Positions 12,293 to 21,621 of a DNA stretch of 64,000 nt are shown here, in pieces. The DNA comes from Ectothiorhodospiraceae bacterium WFHF3C12 (lineage in GTDB: Bacteria; Pseudomonadota; Gammaproteobacteria; Nitrococcales; Nitrococcaceae): NCBI GenBank assembly GCA_013519935.1, contig JACDUA010000007.1, forward strand, positions 27,806 through 91,805, written 5' to 3'. The position numbers and the translations under genes were made by a program. Each line of letters begins with the position of its first letter. Position 1 is the first letter of the stretch. The notes under the pieces are model-generated. The model had not been told where the DNA came from. It did not search any database and worked only from the letters and a program-made list of their open reading frames with translations.

Positions 12293-12461
12293 CCTGCCGT
12301 TTGGTGCCGCGGCCGGTTTCCCCCTGGTTTCGTTTCCGCATCCGGCTCGCATTGGGGCCGCGCTTCCCGAGAGGCTCCCAAAACCCCGGTTTTCCAGAGA
12401 TTGCGGGCGCGGCGTCCCCGCCGTGATCGATCCGGGACGGGCCCGGTCGCAGCCCCTGTAG

Positions 12462-15400
12462 CTACGCCGGTGCCCGCACCCGCCGCCGGCCCGACTGGGT
12501 CAAGCGCAGCACCGTGACTGTCAGCGCAGGCAGGAACGTCAGGGCGACCACGGCCGTGCCCAGCAAGCCGAACAGCACGATGGCGCCGACGCCCCGGTAG
12601 AGCTCTGAGCCCTCGCCGGGCAGGAACACCAGCGGGGCGAGGCCGCAGACGGTGGTCAGCGTGGACATGGCGATGGGCCGCAGCCGGGTCTCCACGGCGT
12701 CGCGCACGGCCTCGTGAGCGTTCATGTCGCGCTCGCGCGCGTTCCGCATGGCCTGATGGACGATCAGGATCGGGTTGTTCACCACGGTGCCCATGAGGAT
12801 CAGGAAGCCCAGCATGGAGATCATGTCGAAGGGCTGGCTGATGGCGGGCAGTCCGAGCATGGGCAGCAGCGAGCCGCCGGCGTTGAGCAGACCCAGGCCG
12901 ACGATGCCGCTGGCGACACCCAGCGGGATGGTGGTCATGATCAGCAGCGGATAGCCCCAGTGGGTGAAGATGGCCACCAGCAGCAGGTAGATGATGATGA
13001 CGGCGACGGCGTAGTTGCCCGCCAGGGCCTGCTGGGTGGCCTGGAGCTGATCGCTGGCGCCTGAGATGCGCACCTTGACGTTGCTGGGGATCTCGCCGGT
13101 GCCGCGCAGGTGCCCCACCACGTCCTCCCGGACGACGTTGACCCCGGTCTCCAGCGCCACGTCGTCCGGCGGGATGATGTTCAGGGTCACAGTGCGGCGG
13201 CCGTCGAGACGGCGGATGGTGCTGGTGTCCACGGTTTCCTCGATGCTAGCCAGAGAGGACAGCGGCACCACCGCGCCCACCGGCGTGTAGATGGAGAGCT
13301 GGTCCAGGCTGTCCAGGGTGGCGCCGGTGCCGGCGTCGGAATAGACGTAGATGTCGATCTTGTCGTCGTCCTGGAAGAACTCGCCGACGAAGGCGCCGTC
13401 GGTCAGCGCGGCGACCGTGAAGCCGAGGTCGCCGGCGGTCATGCCCACCTCGGCGGCCCTGGCCCAGTCCGGCTCGATCTGCACCAGGGGCTGGGACAGC
13501 GACAGCGTGGGCGGATTGGCGCGAATACGCGGATTGTCGAACACGGTTTCCGCGCGCCGGTAGGCGGTGAGGGCGACGTCGTAGATTTCCGCCAGCGAGG
13601 GTCCGGAAATGTCCAGGTTGACGCTGCGGGTGCCGCCGTCGTTGCTGGTGATGATGGAACCCCGCGAAACGAACGCGCGCATGCCCGGGTACTGCTCGAA
13701 TTTGCGGCCCAGCGCGTCCATCAGCGGCAGGATATGCCCGGCGTCCTTGGGCTCGGAGATGATGCGCAGGCCCTGGGGCTCGATGCTCAGGTTCACGTAT
13801 TTCAGGGCCGGCACGTCGGTCTCGCCACGTTCGAACGCCGCCGGATCGTCGTCCAGATACTTCAGGAAGTAATCCTGCAGGTCCATGCCGATGCGGCTCA
13901 TGGCGTCCAGGTTGTAGCCCGGCGGCGCGTTCATCCGGGCGAAGGTCTTGGGCTCCTCGCCCTCCGGCAGATACTCCGCGGGCGGCGTCAGCCATACGAT
14001 GGTGGCGATGCTGGCCGCCGCCACGCCGACGATCACGGTGCCCCGCCGGGCCGGCCCGGCGCAGAGCCAGTTCACGCCGCCCAGCACGGCCTCGCGAATG
14101 CCGGTGCGGCTGCGCCCCTCGTCGCTGCCGTCGGTGCGGAAGCGCAGCCGGGCGCTGGCCGTAGGCAATACGGTGATCGCGACCAGCATGGAGGCCAGGA
14201 TGGAGGCCGAAATGGCGATGGCGACATCGGAATAGAGCTGACCGGCCTCTTCCTCGATGAACACGATGGGCACGAACACCAGCACGGTGGTCAGCGTCGA
14301 GGCCAGCACCGCCGGCCAGACCTGCTGCACGCCCTCGATGGCGGCGCGGAAGCGGTCCCGTCCCTTGCGGCGCGCCAGCTCGATGCTCTCCAGCACCACG
14401 ATGCTGTTATCCAGGGTCATGCCGATGGCGAAGGCCACGCCGGCCAGGGAGATGACGTTGATGGTCCGCCCCATCAGCAGCAAACCGATGAAGGCGGCGA
14501 TGGTGCACACCGGGATGCCCATGACGCCCACGGCCGTGGCCCGGACCGAGCGCAGGAACAGGAACATCACCAGGCTGGCGAATACCGCGCCGATGGCCAG
14601 GTTCTTCCAGACATTGGCGATGGAGGCCTCGACGTAGCCGGCGTCCTCCGCGGTCAGGCGCATGACCATGCCCGCGGGCCGGAGCACCTGCTCGTTGACC
14701 GCGGCCATTTCCTCGAGCATGGCGTACTTGATGTCGATGACATTGGAGCCGGTGACGCGCCGCACCGACAGCCCGATGACCGGGTTGCCGTTGACGAAGG
14801 ACTCCTCGCTGACCTCGGAGTGGTCCAGGCGCACCCGGGCCACGTCGCCCAGGCGGATCACCGAGTCCCCGCGGCGCTCGATGATGAGATCCTGCAGCGC
14901 CTGAACGTCGCGGAAGCGGCCCACGGTTCGCAGCAGATAGCGGCGCTTGCCGGACTCGATCTCGCCGGCGGAGACGTCCCGGTTGCGTAGCTGGATGGCC
15001 CGGCGCACGTCCGCGATGGTGAGGTTGCGCTCGGCCAGGGCGTCGGAATCGAGCAGGATCTGCACCTGCCGCTCGGCGCCGCCGCCCACCCGGACCTGGG
15101 AGACGCCCGGCACGGTCTCCATGCGGGTGCGGACGTTGTCCTCGATGAAATCCTTCATCAGGTCCATGTCCAGACCGCGCGGGTTCCCCTCGAGCGGCGC
15201 GATGCGGAAGTACATAAACGAGTTGCTGGAAAACGAGGCGGCGTAGATGCGCGGCTCGTCGACGTTCTCCGGATAGGAAGGCACCTGGCTCAGGGCGTTG
15301 TTGACCCGGATCAGCGTCTCGTTGAGGTCCACGCCGAAGGGGAACTCCAGCTCGATTTCCGCCTGGCCGAAGGACGCGGTGGACGTGATCTCCTCGAGCG

Positions 15401-15620
15401 TGGGGATGTTGCGCAGGTATTCCTCCTGCTCGATGAGGATCTCCTTTTCCACGTCCTGGGGCGTGGCGCCCGGCCAGGTGGTGCGTACGGTGACCGTGCG
15501 CACCTCCAGGTCCGGGATCATCTGAACCGGGATAGTAGTAGCGGCGACGATGCCGATGACGGTGAGAATCAGAACCACCACCGCCATCAGCGTGCCGCGA
15601 CGGATTATCGCCTCGAACAT
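12462..15620 (-). CDS. RND-family efflux transporter, inner-membrane permease subunit
   Basis: 1052 residues, typical for an RND pump. It has an N-terminal transmembrane helix (MAVVVLILTVIGIVAATTIP), two large periplasmic loops and two clusters of membrane helices. The TM4 proton-relay segment reads GMTLDNSIVVLE: the first Asp of the AcrB DD pair is kept and the second is Asn, as in several AcrB relatives with a reduced relay. The pump would work with the adaptor gene 39 bases upstream; no outer-membrane TolC-type factor lies next to it. Without heavy-metal motifs a drug, lipid or organic substrate is likelier than metal. The start ATG at 15620 gives a standard N-terminus. Confidence 0.93.
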   Translation of the reverse strand: MFEAIIRRGTLMAVVVLILTVIGIVAATTIPVQMIPDLEVRTVTVRTTWPGATPQDVEKEILIEQEEYLRNIPTLEEITSTASFGQAEIELEFPFGVDLNETLIRVNNALSQVPSYPENVDEPRIYAASFSSNSFMYFRIAPLEGNPRGLDMDLMKDFIEDNVRTRMETVPGVSQVRVGGGAERQVQILLDSDALAERNLTIADVRRAIQLRNRDVSAGEIESGKRRYLLRTVGRFRDVQALQDLIIERRGDSVIRLGDVARVRLDHSEVSEESFVNGNPVIGLSVRRVTGSNVIDIKYAMLEEMAAVNEQVLRPAGMVMRLTAEDAGYVEASIANVWKNLAIGAVFASLVMFLFLRSVRATAVGVMGIPVCTIAAFIGLLLMGRTINVISLAGVAFAIGMTLDNSIVVLESIELARRKGRDRFRAAIEGVQQVWPAVLASTLTTVLVFVPIVFIEEEAGQLYSDVAIAISASILASMLVAITVLPTASARLRFRTDGSDEGRSRTGIREAVLGGVNWLCAGPARRGTVIVGVAAASIATIVWLTPPAEYLPEGEEPKTFARMNAPPGYNLDAMSRIGMDLQDYFLKYLDDDPAAFERGETDVPALKYVNLSIEPQGLRIISEPKDAGHILPLMDALGRKFEQYPGMRAFVSRGSIITSNDGGTRSVNLDISGPSLAEIYDVALTAYRRAETVFDNPRIRANPPTLSLSQPLVQIEPDWARAAEVGMTAGDLGFTVAALTDGAFVGEFFQDDDKIDIYVYSDAGTGATLDSLDQLSIYTPVGAVVPLSSLASIEETVDTSTIRRLDGRRTVTLNIIPPDDVALETGVNVVREDVVGHLRGTGEIPSNVKVRISGASDQLQATQQALAGNYAVAVIIIYLLLVAIFTHWGYPLLIMTTIPLGVASGIVGLGLLNAGGSLLPMLGLPAISQPFDMISMLGFLILMGTVVNNPILIVHQAMRNARERDMNAHEAVRDAVETRLRPIAMSTLTTVCGLAPLVFLPGEGSELYRGVGAIVLFGLLGTAVVALTFLPALTVTVLRLTQSGRRRVRAPA

Positions 15621-15659
15621 GGGATGCTCCTGTTCGCTCCGGGGTTGCGCGCCGGCCGC

Positions 15660-16742
15660 CTACCGGCGGCCGCGAACCTCGACGCGCTGGCCGGGCTGGA
15701 GGGCTTCGTTGCCTTCCACGACCACCGGCGTGCCGGCTGCCAGGCCGGCGACCACCTCCACGCGGCCGTCGAAGGCGACGCCGATGTCCACGTTGCGCTC
15801 GTCCACGGTCGCGGTATCGCCGCCGTTGTCGAGCACCCAGACCGTCGTGCGCCCGTCGGGGTAGCGCAGCAACGCGTCGCGGGAGATCACCACGCCTTCC
15901 TGACTGCGGGTCAGGCGCAGCTTGCCCGCGGCGGACATGCCGGGTGTCATGGGAATGCGCTTGTCATCGAGAGAGACCCGGACCAGAAACGTCCGCGCGC
16001 TGGGGTCGCTGACCGGCACCACCGCCTGGATGTGGCCGTCGAGATCCCGGCCGGGCAGTGCCTGCAGCGTGACGGTCATTGCCTGGTCCACGGAAACGTC
16101 GGGGAAGTATTGCTGGGGTACGCGGAAATCCACGAGCAACCGGTCGGTGGCCACCAGCTCCACCACCGGGTCGCCGGGCGTGACCCACTCGCCCACCTCG
16201 GCGTGGCGCTGGCTGACCACGGCGTCGAAAGGCGCCGTGAGCTCGTGCCGGCGCAGCCGCTCGGCGTGGCGCTGCTGCTCCGCTTCCAGGCGCCGCACGG
16301 CCGCCGTGTCGCGGCGAACCTCCGATTGCAGCGAGAGCACCTCGGTTTCGGCGATGCCGCGCTGCTCGGACAGGCGCTGGGCGTCGCGCAGGCGCCGGCG
16401 GGCGTCGGCGAGTTCCTCGCGCGCCTGCTCGGTGGCCGCCCGGGCGCTTTCCAGGGCCAGCCGCGCCAGCTCCCGGTCCATGCGCAGGACCGGATCGCCC
16501 GCCCGGACCCTGTCGCCCACGTCCAGTGTGATCTCCTCCACCTGGCCGGCCACCGTGGGGGAGAGGTTGGTAACGCGGGCCGCGTTGACCGTGCCGGTCA
16601 GCGGAACAACCTTGATGACGGGGGCGCGCTCGGCGGTGGAGACCGTCACGGGCACGCCCGATTGCGCGGCCGCGCCGGTGGCGGCGAGGAGCAGGCCGAT
16701 GGCGAGCTTGCGGGCGGCAGATCGAGCCAGATCTGTCAGCAT
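15660..16742 (-). CDS. RND efflux periplasmic adaptor (membrane fusion protein)
   Basis: 360 residues from the ATG at 16742, chosen because GAGAGG lies eight bases upstream and a signal peptide follows (LAIGLLLAATGAAAQS). An in-frame extension to 17078 lacks these features. The order is typical of HlyD/AcrA adaptors: lipoyl half-motif (PTVAGQVEEITLDVGDRVRAGDPVL), coiled-coil hairpin rich in Arg/Glu/Ala/Leu at about residues 85-150, second lipoyl half (LTAPFDAVVSQRHAEVGEWV), then the beta-barrel domain. It bridges the inner-membrane pump and an outer-membrane channel. First gene of a two-gene operon with the RND permease. Confidence 0.92.
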   Translation of the reverse strand: MLTDLARSAARKLAIGLLLAATGAAAQSGVPVTVSTAERAPVIKVVPLTGTVNAARVTNLSPTVAGQVEEITLDVGDRVRAGDPVLRMDRELARLALESARAATEQAREELADARRRLRDAQRLSEQRGIAETEVLSLQSEVRRDTAAVRRLEAEQQRHAERLRRHELTAPFDAVVSQRHAEVGEWVTPGDPVVELVATDRLLVDFRVPQQYFPDVSVDQAMTVTLQALPGRDLDGHIQAVVPVSDPSARTFLVRVSLDDKRIPMTPGMSAAGKLRLTRSQEGVVISRDALLRYPDGRTTVWVLDNGGDTATVDERNVDIGVAFDGRVEVVAGLAAGTPVVVEGNEALQPGQRVEVRGRR

Positions 16743-17091
16743 TGCTGCGGACCTCTCTGAACCATGGATTAGGGGCTGCCTGGCGGGCGCGGCCGCGGGC
16801 AGCCCGGCGCGGCCGGACGGGCCGCGAAAGACGGGGAGGCGGTCCCGGAGACGCAGGCCCGGCGTGGGGTTGATCTGCATCAGCATACCGCCACCGTGGA
16901 GATGCTGAACTGGGCCGCTGTAGCGTAAACGGTTTGCCGGGTGGCCGGCTGGCAGGGCCGGCTGATCACCTGACAGCGGCAGGCCTCTACGGTTCTGCGG
17001 GTTGCGCCCGCCCCACGTCCCGCTGGACTCGTTCAGCGTTTCCCCTGATGTTGATAAGGTCGATATGCCCAATTGCAAGGAGAGCGGCCCC

Positions 17092-19851
17092 TTGAGCGCG
17101 ACACCCCAATCCCGGACCAGCCCCTCGGAGAGCCCCGAGAGCCGGCCGTGGCATGCCCTCTCCGGCGAGGAGGCTGTCGCCGCCCAGGGCGTCGATCGTG
17201 ACGGCCTGGACCCATCCGGGGCGGCGGAGCGCCTCGCAACTCACGGCCCCAACACGTTACCCGAGGCGCCCCGGCGGGGGCCGCTGGCGCGTTTTCTCTC
17301 CCAATTCAACAACGTGCTCATCTACGTGCTGCTGGCGGCCGGCGTCGGCACGCTGGCGTTGAGGCACTGGGCGGACGCCGCGGTGATCTTCGGCGTCGTG
17401 ATCATCAACGCCATCGTCGGCTTCGTGCAGGAGGGCAAGGCCGAGCACGCGCTGGACGCCATCCGCGGCATGCTCTCCCACCAGGCCACCGTCATTCGCG
17501 GCGGTCAGCGCCGGCAGGTGCCTGCCGAGGAGCTCGTCCCCGGCGATATCGTGCTGCTGGAATCCGGCGATCGGGTACCCGCGGACATGCGCCTGCTGGA
17601 GACCCGCTCGCTGCGCGTGCAAGAGGCGGCGCTGACCGGCGAGTCCCTGCCGGTGGACAAGTCCCTGGAGCCGGTGGCGGAGAAGGCCGACCTGGGTGAT
17701 CGCACCTCCATGGCCTATTCCGGCACGCTGGTGGCGGCCGGGCGCGGCACCGGCGTGGTCGTGGCCACCGGCGCCGAGACCGAAATCGGCCGCATCAGTA
17801 CCATGCTCTCCGAAGTGCGGACCCTGCAGACGCCGCTGCTGGCGCAAATGGCCCAGTTTAGCCGCTGGCTGACCGGTGCGATCGTGGTGCTGGCCCTCCT
17901 GGTGTTCGGCTTCGGTGTGCTGGTGCGCGACTACACCGCCACCGAGATGTTCCTGGCGGCGGTGAGCCTGGCGGTCGCGGCCATCCCCGAGGGGCTGCCC
18001 GCCATCATGACCATTACCCTGGCCATCGGTGTGCAGCGCATGGCCCGGCGCAACGCCATCATCCGGCGGCTGCCGGCGGTGGAGACCCTGGGCTCCGTGT
18101 CGGTGATCTGCACCGACAAGACCGGCACGCTTACCCGCAACGAGATGACGGTACAGAGCATCGCAACGGCGGGGCGGCTGTTCGACGTCTCCGGAATCGG
18201 CTATGCCCCGGAGGGCGAGATTCGACTGCGGGACGAGCCCGTGGGCACCCACGACTATCCGCTGCTGGAGCAGATGGTGCGTGGCGCCCTGCTGTGCTCC
18301 GACGCCGTGCTGCGCGAGGTGGACGGCGACTGGACCGTCGAGGGCGATCCCACCGAGGGCGCCATAATCGCGCTGGCGGGCAAGGCCGGCCTGGACGGGG
18401 AGGCGGAGGCGGCGGTCTGGCCGCGCATCGATGTCATCCCGTTCGAGTCCGAGCACCGCTTCATGGCGACCCTGCACCACCACAGCAAGAGCGACTCGGG
18501 CACCATCTACGTGAAGGGTGCGCCGGAGAAGCTGCTGTCCATGTGCAGCCTGCAGGCCGGGGAGTCCGGCGATGAGCCGCTGGACGCCGACTACTGGCAC
18601 GAGCGCGTCGACGAGATCGCCGGCCGCGGGCAGCGGGTCCTGGCGCTGGCGGCGCGCCATACCCATAACGGCCACCGCAACCTGGATTTCGAAGACGTCA
18701 GCGACGGCATGGTGCTGCTGGGGCTGTTCGGCCTGGCCGACCCGCCGCGGGAGGAGGCCATCCGGGCCATCGAGCGCTGCCGCAGTGCCGGTATCCGCGT
18801 GAAGATGATCACCGGCGATCACGTCAACACGGCGCGGGCCATTGGCGAGAGCGTGGGCCTGGAGAGCACCCGTGCGCTGTCCGGCCACGAGCTCGACGAG
18901 ATCGACGACGAGGTATTGCCGAGGGAGGCCGCGAAGACGGACGTCTTCGCGCGGGCCAGCCCGGAGCACAAGCTGCGCCTGGTCAAGGCGCTGCAGACCG
19001 GTGGCCAGGTGGTGTCCATGACCGGTGACGGCGTCAACGACGCCCCCGCGCTGAAGCGCGCCGACGTGGGCGTTGCCATGGGCCGAAAGGGCACCGAGGC
19101 CGCCCGGGAGGCCGCCGAGATGGTCCTGGCCGACGACAACTTCGCCTCCATCGCACACGCCGTGGAGGAGGGGCGGACGGTCTACGACAACCTCAAGAAA
19201 TCCATCGCCTTCATACTGCCCACCAACGGCGGTGAAGCGCTGATGATCATCGCCGCGATCGCCATGGGCCGGCTGCTGCCCATCACGCCGGTACAGATCC
19301 TGTGGATCAACATGATCACCGCCGTGACCCTGGCCCTGGCGCTGGCCTTCGAGCCCACCGAGCGCGGCGTCATGAAACGACCGCCCCGGGCCTCTCATGA
19401 GCCATTGCTCTCCGGGTTCCTGATCTGGCGCATCGTCTTCGTCTCCGTGATCCTGCTTACGGGGACCACGGGGCTGTTCCTCTGGGAACGGGGCGTCGGC
19501 ACCGACCTGGAGACCGCCCGGACAGTGGCCCTGAACACCCTGGTGCTGTTCGAGGCCTTCTACCTGATCAGTTGCCGTCAGCTCCATGAGCCCGCTTTCG
19601 GGCCGCAGCTGTTGCGCGGCGCCATGCCCTCGGCCATCGCCATCGTCACGGTCCTGCTCATGCAGCTGCTGATGACCTATACCACGCCGTTCCAGGCGCT
19701 GTTCGACACCCGGGCCCTGGATGGGGCCCAGTGGCTGCGCATCGTCGCCGTGGCCGCCAGCGTCCTGGTGCTTGTGGAGCTGGAGAAATGGGTCATGGGC
19801 CGACATCGGCACGGCCCGGCGGACGCCTCGGCTCATGCCGCGCAGTCATAG
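17092..19851 (+). CDS. P2-type cation-transporting ATPase
   Basis: 919 residues from a TTG at 17092, favoured because AAGGAG lies nine bases upstream (17077-17082); an in-frame ATG at 17065 is the alternative. The family hallmarks are the actuator TGES, phosphorylation motif DKTGTLT with Asp342, and hinge TGDGVNDAPAL. The M4 PEGLPA motif resembles Ca2+-ATPases. In M6, where SERCA pumps read N-x-x-T-D, this protein reads NMITAV: the Asn and Thr remain but the cation-ligand Asp is Ala. It may therefore not be a normal Ca2+ pump. Related bacterial ATPases with this M6 exist with unknown ion specificity. Monocistronic, followed by a repeat cluster. Confidence 0.92.
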   Translation: MSATPQSRTSPSESPESRPWHALSGEEAVAAQGVDRDGLDPSGAAERLATHGPNTLPEAPRRGPLARFLSQFNNVLIYVLLAAGVGTLALRHWADAAVIFGVVIINAIVGFVQEGKAEHALDAIRGMLSHQATVIRGGQRRQVPAEELVPGDIVLLESGDRVPADMRLLETRSLRVQEAALTGESLPVDKSLEPVAEKADLGDRTSMAYSGTLVAAGRGTGVVVATGAETEIGRISTMLSEVRTLQTPLLAQMAQFSRWLTGAIVVLALLVFGFGVLVRDYTATEMFLAAVSLAVAAIPEGLPAIMTITLAIGVQRMARRNAIIRRLPAVETLGSVSVICTDKTGTLTRNEMTVQSIATAGRLFDVSGIGYAPEGEIRLRDEPVGTHDYPLLEQMVRGALLCSDAVLREVDGDWTVEGDPTEGAIIALAGKAGLDGEAEAAVWPRIDVIPFESEHRFMATLHHHSKSDSGTIYVKGAPEKLLSMCSLQAGESGDEPLDADYWHERVDEIAGRGQRVLALAARHTHNGHRNLDFEDVSDGMVLLGLFGLADPPREEAIRAIERCRSAGIRVKMITGDHVNTARAIGESVGLESTRALSGHELDEIDDEVLPREAAKTDVFARASPEHKLRLVKALQTGGQVVSMTGDGVNDAPALKRADVGVAMGRKGTEAAREAAEMVLADDNFASIAHAVEEGRTVYDNLKKSIAFILPTNGGEALMIIAAIAMGRLLPITPVQILWINMITAVTLALALAFEPTERGVMKRPPRASHEPLLSGFLIWRIVFVSVILLTGTTGLFLWERGVGTDLETARTVALNTLVLFEAFYLISCRQLHEPAFGPQLLRGAMPSAIAIVTVLLMQLLMTYTTPFQALFDTRALDGAQWLRIVAVAASVLVLVELEKWVMGRHRHGPADASAHAAQS

Positions 19852-19880
19852 GGGCCAGCGGCGCCATCACTTGAAAGGAA

Positions 19881-20160
19881 TCGCCCCGGGGACGGGCCTC
19901 CCACAACTTCGCTGATGGCACGGAGGTTTCCGCCCGGTTGAGGAGCCGCCCGTGGCCGCGCCCGGGCTGCAAAGGGATCGCCCCGGGGACGGGCCTCCCA
20001 CAACTTCGTTGATGGCACGGAGGTTTCCGCCCGGTTGAGGAGCCGCCCCTGGGCCGCGCCCGGGCTGCAAAGGGATCGCGGCGGGGGCGGGGCTTCCGCA
20101 ACGCCGCTCATGGCCCGTTGGTCGCCATCCGGTTGTAAGAGCGGCCCCTGGCCGCGAACC
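19881..20160. repeat. Three tandem ~97-base copies of a REP-containing unit
   Basis: Copy 1 starts at 19881 and copy 2 at 19978 (both TCGCCCCGGGGACGGGC...), and they differ at only a few positions. A more diverged copy follows from about 20076. Each unit contains a CTCCCAC...GGAGCCGCC-type palindrome. No gene is supported between the ATPase (19851) and the FAH-family gene (20608). Confidence 0.85.
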
Positions 20161-20306
20161 GGACGTCGAAGAAACCGCTTGGGAGGATGCCATTTCTGCA
20201 GCTTCGGCGGTGGCACGCAGGTCCCGAACGGTTGTGGGAGCGACGTCCTCGTCGCGAAATTGCTGAGCCCGCCGTCGCCGCGCAATTTCATCCACCGCGC
20301 AACCCT

Positions 20307-20330
20307 TGTAGGAGCGCCGCAAGGCGCGAT
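20307..20330. repeat. TGTAGGAGCG...CGCGAT palindromic repeat (copy 1)
   Basis: A 24-base unit whose GCGCC-GCAA-GGCGC core forms a hairpin. Near-identical copies are at 48017-48040, 49003-49026 and 52247-52270. All four are intergenic. Confidence 0.8.
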
Positions 20331-20607
20331 CACCCGGCACCCGGCAACCCGCGTCGCGCCTGCAGGCGTTGTTGCCTGCACGGGTCAGCGTGCCCGCGGC
20401 CATTTGACCTGAGTGCGAGTCGGAGCTAGAAATCCCTACGAGCTGAATGGGGCCCTCAGGGTGAGGGGCGTCAGTGTGTCGAAGGGTCCTCGGACGGACC
20501 GGCACATCGCCTTCAGGGCGCGGGCTGGACCGGAGGCAGCCCCATTGCTCCACACGTGCCCACTGCCGGGCGCGCGGACACCGACGAGCGATGGAGGAAT
20601 CCACGAA

Positions 20608-21489
20608 ATGCGATTCGCCAATATTCTGCATGAAGGTGAGCCCACCTGGGCGGTGGTGGACGGGGATGAGCTGGTCGTCCCCGGGGCCCTGGCGCTGGGT
20701 TGCCGCTCCGTGTCAAAGCTCGCGGCCCGCGGCGTCGAGACCGCGGTGGCCTGGGGGCAGCGCGTTCTGGACGACAGTCGCAGCGTCCGCGTTCCGGTGG
20801 GTGATGCCAGGCTGCTGGCGCCGATCCCCCGCCCGCCGAAGAACGTGATGTGTCTCGGGCTGAACTACGCGGCTCACGCCCAGGAGTCCGCCGCGGCGAA
20901 GGGCGACGACTTCCAGGCGCCGGAAGCCCCCGTTGTTTTCACCAAGGCCACCTCGTCCGTCGTCGGGCCGCACGACGATATAACCCTGGACCCGCGCATC
21001 ACCGAGCAGCTGGACTGGGAAGTGGAGCTCGCCGTGGTCATCGGTGAGGGCGGGGCGCATATCCCGGAGCAAAAGGCCCTCGATCACGTCTTCGGCTACA
21101 CGGTGGTCAACGACGTCTCCGCCCGAGACCGGCAGTTCCGGCACAAGCAGTTCTACCTCGGCAAGAGCATGAACGGCGCCTGTCCCATGGGGCCATGGCT
21201 GGTGACGCGGGATGCCGTCGCGGACCCGCACGACCTGGTGATGGAATGCAGCGTCAACGGCGAGACGAAGCAGAAGGGCTCGACCGGCGATCTGATCTTC
21301 AAGATCCCCTATATCGTGCACGTCCTCTCCACCGTGCACCCGCTGGAACCGGGGGACGTCATAGCGACAGGAACGCCCGATGGCGTCGGTTTCGCCCGCA
21401 AGCCGCCGGAGTTCCTGGCCGCCGGCGATGAGGTGGTGTGCACCGTCGACGGCATCGGCAGCATCCGGAACCGGATCGTCGGTGTCTGA
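20608..21489 (+). CDS. Fumarylacetoacetate hydrolase (FAH) family protein
   Basis: 293 residues from the ATG at 20608, which has GGAGGA nine bases upstream (20593-20598). The FAH fold is recognisable by LGLNYAAHAQE, VVFTKATSSVVGP, the metal-ligand acids in LDWEVELAVVIG, and DHVFGYTVVNDVSARD. FAH enzymes hydrolyse, decarboxylate or isomerise beta-diketo acids (acylpyruvases, oxalocrotonate decarboxylases, HHDD isomerases) with Mg2+ or Mn2+. It opens a cluster with a LysR gene, an amino-acid-type ABC importer, two dehydrogenases and an orphan protein, so it likely acts late in breakdown of the imported compound. The specific reaction is not determined. Confidence 0.88.
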   Translation: MRFANILHEGEPTWAVVDGDELVVPGALALGCRSVSKLAARGVETAVAWGQRVLDDSRSVRVPVGDARLLAPIPRPPKNVMCLGLNYAAHAQESAAAKGDDFQAPEAPVVFTKATSSVVGPHDDITLDPRITEQLDWEVELAVVIGEGGAHIPEQKALDHVFGYTVVNDVSARDRQFRHKQFYLGKSMNGACPMGPWLVTRDAVADPHDLVMECSVNGETKQKGSTGDLIFKIPYIVHVLSTVHPLEPGDVIATGTPDGVGFARKPPEFLAAGDEVVCTVDGIGSIRNRIVGV

Positions 21490-21621
21490 GTAACCGGGCG
21501 CCGTTTCGCCCGGCAGAGCCCGGCGCGCCTGACCCCGGTCGCGGGCGGCGGCGCTCCGTGGGACATTGGCAGGTGACGCCGCCGGGCACCCGGCACGGCT
21601 ACCGCCAGGGGAGCGCCATTC

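Noticed and set aside
13110..14990. A 626-codon plus-strand frame inside the RND permease gene
   Set aside because: Antisense shadow; the RND protein on the minus strand is full length with conserved motifs.
17257..19836. An 859-codon open frame opposite the P-type ATPase
   Set aside because: Shadow ORF; low-complexity Gln/His/Gly-rich translation and no ribosome-binding site.
19851..20412. CRISPR array suspected from regularly repeated units
   Set aside because: Units are about 97 bases with no short conserved repeat plus unique spacer pattern and there are no cas genes; they are tandem REP-containing duplications.
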